Shown piece after piece: positions 1 to 10,721 of a stretch of DNA of 64,000 bases (position 1 is the stretch's first letter; each line of letters starts with the position of its first letter). The position numbers and the translations under genes were made by a program. Under the pieces are notes generated by a model. That model saw only the letters and a program-made list of their open reading frames with translations. It had not been told where the DNA came from and searched no databases. Source of the DNA: Tomocerus qinae (lineage: Eukaryota; Arthropoda; Collembola; Entomobryomorpha; Tomoceridae); assembly GCA_020055645.1 (NCBI GenBank), contig CM034546.1, forward strand, positions 53,630,001 through 53,694,000, given 5' to 3'.

Positions 1-664
1 TCCCATTTAAAATCAAAAAAATAAGATTCCCCGTGGGATTTTGGAAAACCGTACAAATCCCATGAGTACAAACTTACGAATAAATATTTTTATAGAATAA
101 ATCGTGGCTCTGGCTCCCAGTACTGTTATTTCATTCTACAAAAAGATGGTCCAACTGGCCCAATGGAATCAAGAGGGTAGTAAAAAGTATACCCAGCTCT
201 AATAAAAATTGAATAAGTTTGTCGATATAGCAGAACCAATTTGAATTAGAAGTTTTGAAATTCTATTTAATAAGCCACATTACGATTATTACGAAATGTC
301 CCCTTTCGCTAATCATTCCCATTCCATCACCACTCACCATTCAACCTTCTTATGTAAATTTCTATTATTGTTTTGATGTTATCATAATAATATGAAACGA
401 CTCATTTTGGTGGTTTAGAGGAATTGGACTGTTGGACTTGCGCATTTTGCTTTTAAGGAGCCTGCATATATTACGTGCGTAGTTAATGGGAGGAGGAGGT
501 ATTCAAAAGTGTTGCAGTCAGCACTTGCGTTTCACATGGTGGGAGTGGGTTTTGCGTAACGTAATATATGCAAGTTTCCTTGGTTCTCCCTACCACACGT
601 ACATATATATATATATAGACAGGTAAATTTATTGCTTTATCAAGTCTGCGATTATATATAGAGA
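1..664 (-). mobile_element. Helitron-like non-autonomous element, truncated by window edge
   Basis: Read on the minus strand the element begins TCTCTATATATAATCGCAGA just inside a host A (T665 on +), the kind of 5' end known for Helitrons. It runs out of the window at position 1. Its sequence is the inverted copy of 1362-2085: both share the GATAAATTTACCTGTCTATATA segment, the block around CCTGCATATATTACGT, and the ATATTTATTCGTAAGTTGTACTC block. No Rep/helicase coding is visible, so it is non-autonomous. The 3' CTAG end lies outside the window. Confidence 0.65.
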
Positions 665-939
665 TAAAGGAAACAAAAAATGGTATTTCTAAATATTAAG
701 AATTCTATTCTGCAAGTACTACTAACTGTTGAGAAATATTGTTCAACTATTTTTGCGACACATTCGTGTAGTGAATAAGCTTTTCTTGTGCATTAAGAAA
801 TTGTAATTCTTTAAATGTCAACCTTTTAAGAAAGGAATAAAATATGATTATTTTATTATACGATGTTCTTAATATTTGTATTAGTGACCTATGGTATAAA
901 TGTTAGCAATTATTTAATAAATAGAAATTTTGTTTACAG

Positions 940-1354
940 GCGTTCAATTTGCGAAATTAATGTGGATATTATGGATATATTTGTATACTACTCAGATAAG
1001 AGCTGCTCAATATTTATCAAATGGAATAAGCACGGTAAGCAAATATTTTAAGCTAATTTTAAAACTAAAAATTTTATTGTAAATATATTATGCTTTTAAA
1101 AATTTGGACTTATTATATAATTTTAGAATTCTCGATCTATTTTAATGAGATGGATATTCTTCAAAATAGGATTGATGATCATACTATTCATTTCAAACGC
1201 TTTTGTTTGGACATTTTGGAGAATCATTGAGGCCTGTATTATACAACAGGTTGTTACCATTATTTTAACCTTAATCTCAGTAAAATTTGTTTTTGATCTA
1301 CATCATGAAATTGGTTTGGAAAAAGACAAAGTAACCGATGGGACCGAAGTGTGA
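940..1354 (+). pseudogene. 3' exons of an unidentified multi-pass membrane protein gene, between two Helitrons
   Basis: Two exons can be read: 940-1034 (acceptor TTTACAG before 940, donor GTAAGC at 1035) and 1127-1354 (acceptor ATTTTAG, stop TGA 1352-1354). Joined, they keep one open frame, with hydrophobic stretches around VQFCEIMWILWIYLY, FFKIGLMIILFISNAFVW and QQVVTIILTLISVKFVF and a charged tail ending TDGTEV. Upstream exons are not recognisable in 665-939, so this is the C-terminal part of a gene. The stop codon is only 7 bp from the start of the right-hand Helitron. I do not recognise the family. The gene could be a captured or stranded fragment rather than functional. Confidence 0.45.
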
Positions 1355-1361
1355 TTTTGAA

Positions 1362-1406
1362 TCTCTATATATAATCGCAGACTTGATAAATTTACCTGTC
1401 TATATA

Positions 1407-1477
<71 letters not shown>

Positions 1478-2377
1478 GTATGTACGTGTGGTAGGGAGAA
1501 CCTAGGGAACCTGCATATATTACGTAAAGCAAAACCCCCTCCCACATGTGTAACGCAAGTGCTGACTGCAACACTTTTGGGTATCCCCTCCTCCCATCAA
1601 CTGCACACGGAATATATGCAGGCTCCTTAAAAGCAAAAAAAAGTAAAATGCGCAAGCCCAATTCCTCTAAACCAACGAAATGAGTTGTTTCATATTATTG
1701 TTATAACATCTAAATAATAATAGTTTACATAAGAAGGTTGAATGGTGACTGGGGATCGATGGAAATGATTAGCGAAAGGGAACATTTCGTAATGATCGTA
1801 ATGTTGAATGTGCGTATTAAATAGCATTTCAAAACTTCTAAACCAAATTGGTTCTGCTATAATATCGAAAAACTTATTCAACATTTTTTTAATAGAGCTA
1901 GGTTTACTTTTTACTACCCTCTTAATTCCTTTGTGCCAGTTGGGATATCTTTTTGTAGAATTAAATAACAGCACTGGGTAATTAACTATTCTTTAAAAAT
2001 ATTTATTCGTAAGTTGTACTCATGGGATTTGAACGTTTTTCCAAAATCCTAGAGGGAATCTTATTTTTTCGATTTTAAAAGTTTTGGTAACTTTGTGTGA
2101 TTTTTTTCGGAAATAGTCTTTCATTGTTCCCTATATTTGATGCTACGATCTACAGTTATTATTTTGGTGTAGGAAATTCCTTTTTATCAGGAAGTTGGGG
2201 CTGCAGCTAATTTTTCCAACCACTGTAGAAAATAAAGGTGTATTAATTAAAATGTACTTTGTATTTACAAAGTTAACAACCTAATGGGATGTTTTCGAAA
2301 TTGTTTTTATTACTGTGATGGGTGGCCTGCTGAATTTCTCTTGAGTGCTAGATTTGCCCCTTAGCTGGGTCCACTAG
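1362..2377 (+). mobile_element. Helitron-like non-autonomous element, complete (about 1.0 kb)
   Basis: The 5' end is A|TCTCTATATATAATCGC at 1361/1362 and the 3' end is GGGTCCACTAG|T at 2377/2378, i.e. TC...CTAG inserted between A and T with no target duplication, as established for Helitrons. Near the 3' end GCCC-CTTAGCT-GGGT can form a short hairpin. Two other copies occur in this window at 22.39-23.67 kb and 55.35-56.51 kb, plus the inverted partial copy at 1-664. No transposase is encoded. A (TA)n microsatellite lies inside at about 1404-1475 and accounts for the poly-Ile/Tyr open frames there. Confidence 0.7.
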
Positions 2378-2452
2378 TATAGTAAAAATGTATTGTTGTA
2401 ATTATTCAATGCCACTATGTATATATAGCTAATGTATACTTTTACCTTTTAT
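2378..2452. other. Short unannotated spacer
   Basis: AT-rich sequence between the Helitron 3' end and the target duplication of the next retrotransposon. Nothing recognisable. Confidence 0.6.
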
Positions 2453-2466
2453 TAATAAGTGAATAT

Positions 2467-3427
2467 GGTATGATATGATATGATATGATTTTATTAATGT
2501 TTCACTCGAGCCCGTGGCCCATGGAACATGACATTAGATTTACATTGACTAAGAATAATTCAGCTTAGCTATATAATTTAAATTTAGGTTTCACATTCGA
2601 TTTCTCTTATAAATTTAATGTAGGAAAGAGCATCTTTCAGAAAATCAATCAGAATCTTTACTTTAGATTGGTCTTTGCCGTCCAAAATTTTCGCAAGATG
2701 CTCTTTACTAATATTCTTTATTTCCTTATATTTAGAACGATTTTGCACTCTGCATTCAGTAATTAGGTGATGAACGGAGTTAGTGGAATCTGTATTACAC
2801 ATATTGCATTTAATATTAGAGTCAAATATAAATAGTTGTCTATACATGTATAGCGAGTTCTCATTTAGTCTCAACTGACTAATCATTTTTGACTCCATTG
2901 GTGAGAATCTATTTCTCAGATACCAAGGCAAACGGTTAAATCTCACATTTGAGAAGTTTCCGTATGCCGAATAATTACTATGTGTACTTAGATGGCACAG
3001 ATCCTCCTGCCTGCTAAGGTCTTGTAATCTAGTACAAATCTTTGGAAAATGTCTAGCGATGGCAGTAGGATCTCTGCTCATCCATAGCCAGGAAAAACCA
3101 ATATTTTCGAAGATTTTTCGGCATTAAAATGCCCAATTTAGATCCTCACAGTTTGATTTGTCCTCTTTGTCCAGCCTGCATAGTTCGGAGAAACATATTC
3201 TAGGATATCTGTCGTCTTCCATTACCAATAACTTAACTATATAAATTAACAGTCTTTTAATTATTTGAACTTTTACTTGGTACCTACATGTTTCGATCCT
3301 CACCATGCAGCTTGGAGTTTGTGGACTTACCCCTAATAGTTTACGTAAATATTTGTTTTGACATACTTCTACTTCAGCTATATAGTTTAGTGACCAGATA
3401 TGACTGCAGTAGTCATGCAGTCTGCAG
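2467..3427 (-). mobile_element. 5'-truncated non-LTR retrotransposon (C-terminal ORF2 only)
   Basis: The minus strand encodes the C-terminal part of a non-LTR ORF2, collinear with the end of the intact element at 13965-18804 (for example HDYCSHIWSLNYIAEVEV aligns with LLYGASIWGLFYLDVIETV). It includes the C-terminal CX2C...HX4C segment (CNMCNTDSTNSVHHLITEC). The frame is open from about 3426 to the stop at 2584 except for one TAA near 3124. It ends with AATAAAAT followed by about four (TCATA) units. A perfect 14-bp target duplication, TAATAAGTGAATAT, flanks it at 2453-2466 and 3428-3441, showing that the truncation happened at insertion. Confidence 0.85.
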
Positions 3428-3441
3428 TAATAAGTGAATAT

Positions 3442-3900
3442 AGTCTATATATAATTGACGAAATAAATTGTTATCAATCTAAATAATATGTAGTAAACCT
3501 CTTAATTTGTCATTGTAGTTAATTATTTTTTTTACATTAGTACCTGAAAAGGTAAACTTAGGGCATAATGCATTTTTTTCTATTCTGCCATACATTTGAC
3601 ATTTAATTTCATCTTTAGCATACCACCAAGAATTTCCAGAAAGAAATGTGCTTCATCATAAATATTATATTACTTTCAAACAGCAAAGTATGGCTTATCC
3701 ATAATCATTTGGCTTGTAAGAGCCTTTTATAACATAACGTACTAATTAGCTAAGTAATTCATAAGCATTCATCATCTGAAGAAGCGAATCTAAAATAACA
3801 GGACTAGAAATGTATAAATGGTCATTTTGTGCTCAAAAACGAAGCAAATTTAAAGACAAAAAGCAGACACATCGAAAAATCAAGCGATAGTTAAATTACT
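3442..3900. other. Non-coding AT-rich stretch
   Basis: No convincing gene, repeat or structured element seen; short frames only. Confidence 0.5.
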
Positions 3901-3924
3901 GAATATGCATTTCTATTTAAATTC

Positions 3925-4270
3925 GGTTGAAAACATTTATTATAAGAGTTTTCTTTTAGAGAAATCAGAATGATCAGTCGTGGACCATCTTCACTTTAGG
4001 GAACAAATCTCTCAAAGAAGTTGACTAGTAGACAAAGTGACATTTAAAGATCTGTCAAAAAATTGTTACATGGTGAATATCATTGCTAAGCACGATAAAA
4101 CATTTGTCAATGCGGTGTGGTCCATTCGGGCAGAAAATCTGTCGTCCGAATTTCATAACTCATTTTTTACTACGGGGGAATACAAAGAATTCATCAACAT
4201 AATTATTGTTCACTCGGTTGTAGGAGAATTCGTCATTACAATTTCAACAATTAACAAAGGTGATTTCGAC
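3925..4270 (+). pseudogene. N-terminal fragment of an ionotropic-receptor-like gene
   Basis: The block matches the first part of the IR-like genes at 19585, 26131 and 28815. TFKDLSKNCYMVNIIAKHDKTF corresponds to TFKDLSKGLCSVNIIAEPDQTF, and the preceding DNA (AGAAATCAGAATGATCAGTCGTGG) matches the region encoding ERNQNGQPW but carries a stop. Similarity fades near FINIIIVHSV, and a short (ATATC) tract follows at about 4365-4380. The downstream two thirds of the gene (ligand-binding lobe 2 and membrane segments) are absent. It is a decayed relic on the same strand as the intact paralogues. Confidence 0.7.
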
Positions 4271-4549
4271 AGAAAAAAGTTTAATATCGACAATGGTACA
4301 GGATTATTCGACAATGACAATGGAGATATCGACAAGTCAAAAATTTCTTTAATTCACACGGAATATCATATCATATCATGTAAACATAATAATAGGCCAA
4401 TTTGTTGTAAAAACAGCAATATTAGCTTCACCTCGAATTGGAGTTGGCTGATACACATGCAATGCTGTATTGGCTGGACCTCCAATAATACTCGGATGGA
4501 TGGACAAGCTATTGCCACTGAATTCGCCTCCTGAAATATTAGCTATTTG

Positions 4550-5070
4550 AGACACTTTCGTGCAAAACATTACCAAGAAATAAATACTTATGGACCTTGG
4601 TTAGTTTGTGTTTCTGCGTCAGATGAGGTTGGAGAATATCAGGATTTATGTTTGCCTATACCAGACCATATCATTGAAAGTTTGATTGATATACAGTTTA
4701 TTAGCCTATACGTGTTGAGACATTTCTACAAAGTGCGGTCAAGCAATTAGCTGACTACTATAGGCTACAAAATTGTACCCTCAGTTTTGTCTGATGGTAT
4801 TGATCTATTTAAGTTATTTAGACATATAGACTTAGGTGGTTTTCTTCGAAGAGGGTTAGGCGGCATAAAACATGCTCATTATTACACGAATAATTTCATT
4901 AATTTTATTATGTTAATTGTCACTACTGTTTGGAATACTGATTTAAAGCTATGGGACTGAAGACAGTGATTATTAACTTTACAACAATTCCTATTTGCCA
5001 AGCGAACTGGGACACAAACTAAGGTCCATAAGTATTTATTTCTCGGTAATGTTTTGCACGGAAGTGTCTA
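4550..5070. repeat. Inverted repeat of about 60 bp with 400-bp loop
   Basis: The segment 4550-4612 (starting AGACACTTTCGTGCAAAACA) recurs as its reverse complement at 5012-5070 with a few mismatches and a short indel. The loop holds only a 67-codon frame of no recognisable family. It could be a small inverted-repeat transposon, but I could not find a target duplication. Confidence 0.5.
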
Positions 5071-5277
5071 AACCACTTTCACAGAGTAGTTCAATAGGCT
5101 GTATGTACATTTGGCTTCAGTGATAGTCGTAAACATATAAGCCTTTCCACCGACAATCTCAATACTTCGATAATTTGCTTTTATATACTAAAATTTATTG
5201 TAATATTTCAGTTTTCCTTCATAATCGTAAAACAGTAGTGGTTTCATAAACTTTTACATTTCTAAATTCAAGCAGGC

Positions 5278-7200
5278 ATGATACTTTCTGAAATACACAA
5301 AATGCCCAGTTATAATTTTGTGTTAATTGTCCTGGCTCTACAAATACTACTAGCTAATAAGGCAATTTCTTCTAAAAACTTAAATATTCCTGGATTTACA
5401 AAATGTAACCTGAACGTGTTCATTTTTGACTGGAAGTTAGGGGAACGATTTATCTTGGACAACCAAAATTATCAAACGTGGACAATTTCGTCTGACTCAG
5501 CCTCCAGAAGAAATTTATTGACTTCAACAGGAATACCAAATTCTAAATTGTGCTGCAGTATTAACTTCGTTATTGGTACTCGTGGTTTAAAAAAATATAA
5601 CAAGGTTAAGCGCTACTTTGAAAAAGAACTGAGGAACAGAAGTGCCAAGTTGATTTTCATTTGTGAAAACTGCTTTAAAAGTAAATATTATATTAATACT
5701 ATAGAGAATGCCTATCGCACTCTTGCTCAGTGGTATATAATCAATATCTTTCGCAATAACAAATTAGCAGTCTATACTCTATCAAAGTTTACACTGCAGG
5801 TGGATTATATTTCTTCAACAATTTCTGTATCTAATTGGTATCATTTCTGGAAAAGGCTAAATAGATTTCTTGACACGAGGACAATAATTGTCAGAGACAC
5901 TACAATTGAGGACAATATGGGTTATTACCATCCATATTGTCGTCACTCCCTTTACAATTTCATTAAAAAGGAAGGACATTTATTCCCCTATCCGTGTTTT
6001 CTCAGTGGGAGAGCAATTGAAACTATGGCTGAGAAACTAAACTTTAGTGCACTTTACACCGGTAAACAAAAGTACGAGGAATTAATGAAATCGAAAGGGT
6101 ACTGTGGTAATATCCGACCAGAAAGAAAGGAGTACCTTATTTACAAAAAGTGGGATACTTATGATAAAAATTATATTTTCTACGCGATTAAAGATTATGT
6201 CTTTCTCTATTGTGAAGACTCAGAAAAACTTCAAGAAGTGTCCTTAACGGTCTGGATAAAAGACACTTTCGATGATGTCACGTGGGCGATTATCCCGATA
6301 ATATTTTTTATTGCCATATTATTGACAGCCAAGTTTTCGCTAGTCAGAAATTTACAATTCGCCCTGATCTCTACAATTGCGATTCTTTTGCGACAAAATC
6401 AGAATAATAGCAAGATGTTCCATTATGCTCTTGTGGCATTCATGGCCACATTTATCAGTACATTGTATGAAACGTACATGACTGGAAATGTCATAGTGCC
6501 CCCAGAAAGATATATAATGAAAAACATTTCTGAACTGTTAGATAATGGACATAAACTGGGTATCCCACGCTCAGAAAAGTTCAGTCGTCTTAAACCACAT
6601 GAATATGAAAAAATATTTAAGACACATAAAATTAAAAGTCTATATAAAAATAGCATTACTAATGTACCTATTCCTGACGAATATAAAACCCTGAGAAATG
6701 TATTAGTTTACGGGATTCCCACTAAGGAATGGAAACCATTTTATGTAATAGAACGACGCCAAGAATATTTCGTTGATTTTCTTGAACACCAAATTAAACA
6801 AAAAGGGGTCAATGTCAAATGTGCCGTTACAACTGATATTTCTCATAAACACTCAATTGGAATTGAGTTTTATGGGTGTTTTACAGACATGTTTTACAAT
6901 ACTATCGAAATGTTCCTCGAGGAAGGATTCATTGATATTTGGAACAATTTCGAATACTTTCTAGATGCAAAGAAATACAACGAATTTAAAGCTAACCGCA
7001 AGTGGGAGGAGCAACTTGTAAGAAGTGTCAATCTTAGTATGAAAATAGTAACCGTTTTTGAGATTTCTGGCTATTGCTTGCTATTTTCCTTTTTTATCCT
7101 CCTCATCGAAATTTGTGGTTCAAAACTGTTACTGCCAAATTGGAATAAAACAATAGTTTCTGAATTCAATTGTGATCAGGAATTAACGTCAGGACGTTAA
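5278..7200 (+). CDS. Divergent ionotropic-receptor-like protein (640 aa, intronless)
   Basis: A single open exon. ATG 5278 gives 640 aa; a second ATG eight codons on (MPSYNFVLIVLALQ) starts directly at a hydrophobic signal-peptide-like segment and may be the real start. Layout fits an IR: extracellular amino-terminal half, membrane segment 1 near residues 333-352 (WAIIPIIFFIAILLTAKF), a pore/segment 2 region near 360-403 ending ETYMTGNVIVPPE, a second lobe about 405-585, and a last membrane segment about 590-612 (CLLFSFFILLIEIC). The ETYMTG...P block followed by ISELLDNGHKLGI corresponds to the stretch after the channel in arthropod IRs. It is the most divergent of the four open paralogues here. 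Predicted role: chemosensory ligand-gated channel subunit at the cell surface. Ligand unknown. The family call rests on architecture and this motif, not a database match. Confidence 0.72.
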   Translation: MILSEIHKMPSYNFVLIVLALQILLANKAISSKNLNIPGFTKCNLNVFIFDWKLGERFILDNQNYQTWTISSDSASRRNLLTSTGIPNSKLCCSINFVIGTRGLKKYNKVKRYFEKELRNRSAKLIFICENCFKSKYYINTIENAYRTLAQWYIINIFRNNKLAVYTLSKFTLQVDYISSTISVSNWYHFWKRLNRFLDTRTIIVRDTTIEDNMGYYHPYCRHSLYNFIKKEGHLFPYPCFLSGRAIETMAEKLNFSALYTGKQKYEELMKSKGYCGNIRPERKEYLIYKKWDTYDKNYIFYAIKDYVFLYCEDSEKLQEVSLTVWIKDTFDDVTWAIIPIIFFIAILLTAKFSLVRNLQFALISTIAILLRQNQNNSKMFHYALVAFMATFISTLYETYMTGNVIVPPERYIMKNISELLDNGHKLGIPRSEKFSRLKPHEYEKIFKTHKIKSLYKNSITNVPIPDEYKTLRNVLVYGIPTKEWKPFYVIERRQEYFVDFLEHQIKQKGVNVKCAVTTDISHKHSIGIEFYGCFTDMFYNTIEMFLEEGFIDIWNNFEYFLDAKKYNEFKANRKWEEQLVRSVNLSMKIVTVFEISGYCLLFSFFILLIEICGSKLLLPNWNKTIVSEFNCDQELTSGR

Positions 7201-8318
7201 ATAAAATTCATACAAAATTTATTTTCTGTTCTAAGACTAAGTCCAATTATTACTGCTCTTCATTGTACTAAATGCACTTGAATTCCGTTGCAAAATAAAA
7301 CAAAACATTTTCAAAATCTGCTATCTGTACCCACAAAAATACTGAAAGGTCTATCTAAACTCATCTGTAATATGTTAAGATTTGTTGGGATTTAATACAA
7401 TATAACAATATAATATCATATTTATCATCATTCATATCATATTATTATACACCTACATAACCTTTGATTAATACCAAGAAACAGTATAAAATTGGTTCAA
7501 ACACTAACGACCTATTCACGTATAATAACCAAGCTAGTGTTCTAAGAATAATAGAACTGAGTGTCCCATTAAAATTGTTTTGTTTTAATTTTGCTAATGG
7601 GAGTCATAACAAATGACGCACTTGTATTGCTAAGAATTAGCGATATTGGAACTACAATCTATTCCAATAATCAGTGCGAACTTGAAATTTCTTGTCAACA
7701 GTTTAGAATTTCTAAGTATAAAACAAAAACCTTTCTTTGTCGAGCACCTTTTTTTCTGATATTATACTTTTAGATGTCATTAGCAAAAAATCTAAAATTA
7801 CTGGCATAACATAAAGCCAATTACTTATTGAATTACCACTTTAATGATTTGATTAGCAATGGATTGTATGTCTCTGACTATCATTTTAATGTATTTATTT
7901 TCTACACAGGTTACAGGCAGCTTTACAACTGGAATAGTAGTAATAGTAGTCTTATAGTACATGTATACAAAGAGATCAAAAGATTTACAGTTTCTTAGGA
8001 TAGTTCTTATGATATTGCATTCCAGAATACTATTATTATATTGCTAGTGCTATGCTATCACAATAATGTTCCTTCAAAATGTTTCATATAGAATATAATT
8101 AACTTTATAGTGAAATACAGTCAACTAAAGAGATGTGAATAAAGTGGGTTTTATTAATTTATTTTAGATCAAGTTTCATCTTGTGTACATTTTTATTTAG
8201 TTTATAATGCAGTTTAGTACATTTGATTATTGTGATTTTGCCATATTGGTTATCAATATTTACATCCTTACATTACATCTATTAGCCCCATTTTGACCCC
8301 CAGTCATAAAAGCTTTGC
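7201..8318. other. Intergenic, AT-rich
   Basis: Follows the IR-like gene; AATAAAA signals near 7200 and 7293 could serve its polyadenylation. A short 60-codon frame at 7591 has no protein-like features. Nothing else seen. Confidence 0.5.
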
Positions 8319-8706
8319 CTATAAAACGATAACCTTATTTTTCCTACGTGAGTATAATTTACAGAGCAATCCATATAAATCTAAAGACCATAATTTCTCA
8401 AATACAAATATAAAAAAACATCCGACAACGGGAAATCCATAAGCAATAAATATTCTATTAATTTTCATCGACAAACTTACTCCTTTCGGTTTAACATTTT
8501 TGTTTTTATGTTCTGACTCCATTTTAATTGAACTAGCCACAAAACTATCATGATTTTCCCACATAATCAAGAACCCCTGTTGCATTAACAGTTTCACAAA
8601 CGAATGGTCGAAATGAAAATTAGTTCTACTCTTTTAAAAACGGAACCATGAATTTTCGAAGTGAAAATTAAAATCGTGTATGCTATTGGAAACAATACAA
8701 GTATTG

Positions 8707-8711
8707 AGGAC
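8707..8711. repeat. 5-bp target site duplication, left (AGGAC)
   Basis: AGGAC here and at 10722-10726 exactly bracket the LTR element; five-base duplications are usual for BEL/Pao elements. Confidence 0.85.
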
Positions 8712-10721
8712 TGTGTCCGGGGGAATTGAAGAATGAGACTAGCCTGGGAAATAATTCAAATCTCAAGCCGGGAACGCAAGAGAAGCCAACGGCGGTTGGC
8801 GAGAAGAAAGAGAGAAGGAGTGGCAAACAAGAAGCCGTAAGGTCGTACGAGAACGAGAGCAGAAGCGTGTTGAGCGGAACCACGAGGCTCGAAGAAAATA
8901 GTGGATTATAGTTCATTTTCCATTTTGCAATTTATTTTGTGTGAATATTTGTAATTTGATTTGAGCTTTGTGTGTTAATAAATAGTTAGAAATAACTGAT
9001 TTTTGTAGTTAGTGAAACTACACATTATTGAGCAGGGCATAGGTTAGTGTCAGTGGCTCATGATCAGTGTGATCAACGATTAGAGTGAGTTGAGTTATAT
9101 TTTAGTAAGTCCACTTAGCTACGTAGTTCTAGGTGTATTTCGGCATAGAATTAGGTAGAGTGAAGTTGGCCAAAAATACATGGTGCCGAAACCCGGGAGG
9201 AATCAGTGACTTTTGATTCAAAAAGTGAAAATTGAGATTTTTGACTGTTGACTATCAACTTTGAGTGATATTCAACCATGGCTACTGGAAGAAGTGATGT
9301 TGTTAGGCAGAGCCGAAGACGTGCTGGACAGTTACCGGAGTTTGGCATGCTAGAAGGAGGTCGCCGACAGAGAAAAGAGGATTTGGAGCAGCCAGCACAA
9401 GGCGTGGCAGTTAAGACTCCAGTCAACGGTGGTCGACGTAATACCCCCTCAAGAGCAGGAAGTGTCAAAACGGGAAGTGGTTCATCGACGACGACGACTA
9501 CTAGCAAATCTTCACGAAGGATCCTTGAAGCCGAGCTACAGACAGAGGAGGAGCTTCTTCGATTGGAGGAGGAGATGCTTGCGCGACGTAAGAAAATTGC
9601 AGAGAAAAGACTCGCCCTGCAGAGAGCCCGTATCGAAGAGGAAGAAGAGGATAGTCAAGAGCTGAGCTCGGAGGAAGACTATCAGACAGTTGACGGTGGC
9701 GGGGATGAAGACGAAGAGGGCTCAAGAGTAGAGAATTGGGTCAATGAACAAGAAAACCCCCCTCTAGGTGATCCGAATCCAGTGGCCACCGCAGCACCAG
9801 TGGAAGGAGGTAACGTAGCCATTGATATGATGGTACAAGCAATAAGTGCACTTACCGATCTCCAAGTGAAAAATAGTCAAGGAGCAGACTTTAAAAGTTT
9901 TGTGACAAGACAATCAGTGGGAAAGGATCTACCCGTGTTTTCTGGGGCAGCTGAGGAATGGCCGTCATTCATCGAGGAATACACGAGTACGACCGAATTA
10001 TGTAAGTTTACAGATTCTGAAAATTTACGACGATTGAGAAAATGCCTTAAGGGTAAGGCGAAGGAGGCAGTTGTGTCAATGATGACACTGCCAGCTAATG
10101 TACCAAGAGTGATTGAGGCTCTAAAGATGAACTTTGGACAACCTCGACTTATAGTGCAGTCACTAGTGACTAAAGTGAAAAGTTTGCCAACCTTGAGAGA
10201 TGACCGACCTCAGTTGACTATAGACATGGCCAATGCGGTTCGGAATTTGGTAGCTACGATGGTGAGTGTGGGGAATTTAGGCCATATGTCTAATCCTCAA
10301 TTAATGGACGAGTTAGCTGTGAAGTTGCCGGCATCAATGAGAGGCAGTTGGGCACGAGCAGCAATTGAGAAAAAGTCAGATGTGAGTTTGTCTGATTTTT
10401 CAATATGGTTAGACCAGAGGGCGGAGGAGGCCAACCTCTATCGGAATATTACCACTGAGAAGCAAGAACCAACTCGGGACGATGGGCAGAAGAGCCAGAA
10501 AAGAAATCGGAGAGAAGGTGTCTTTGCTACTAGTGATGAGAAAAGTGAAACCAGTGACGATGGACCTTGTTTGTGTTGTGATAAAAATCACATCCTCAAA
10601 AAGTGTCGAGAGTTCATAAAAATGCGTGTGAAAGACAGAGTGACTCTTGCTAGAGACAAGAGGCTTTGTTTCAAGTGCCTAAAGTCTGGTCACAGGTCGA
10701 GTGAAGTTGGCCAAAAATACA
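8712..10721 (+). mobile_element. BEL/Pao LTR retrotransposon, gag-only deletion derivative
   Basis: The 5' LTR runs TGTGTCCGGG...AATACA at 8712-9180 (469 bp), with an AATAAATA signal near 8977. The primer-binding site abuts it, then gag. After the gag zinc-knuckle region the sequence jumps directly into the last 23 bp of the LTR (10699-10721, identical to 9158-9180), followed by the target duplication. All of pol and nearly all of the 3' LTR are missing. The junction falls at a short homology (GGT-GAG). The outer ends and AGGAC duplications show a normal insertion followed by, or of, an internally deleted copy. Confidence 0.85.
9181..9198 (+). promoter_or_regulatory. Primer-binding site, tRNA-Phe type
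   Basis: TGGTGCCGAAACCCGGGA starts immediately after the 5' LTR terminal CA. It is complementary over 18 nt to the 3' end of an arthropod tRNA-Phe as I recall it (acceptor strand TTTCGGC, then A and CCA). Minus-strand DNA synthesis would be primed here. Confidence 0.8.

Noticed and set aside
863..1051. 62-codon frame over the first exon of the membrane-protein fragment
   Set aside because: It joins the next exon out of frame. Another frame of the same exon (ending ...YLSNGIST) continues across the splice, so that one was used.
1303..1661. Minus-strand open frames with poly-Ile/Tyr runs
   Set aside because: They run through a (TA)n microsatellite inside the Helitron; no conserved protein features.
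9151..9725. Open frames overlapping gag on both strands
   Set aside because: Shadow frames of the Gag reading frame, without independent start context or motifs.
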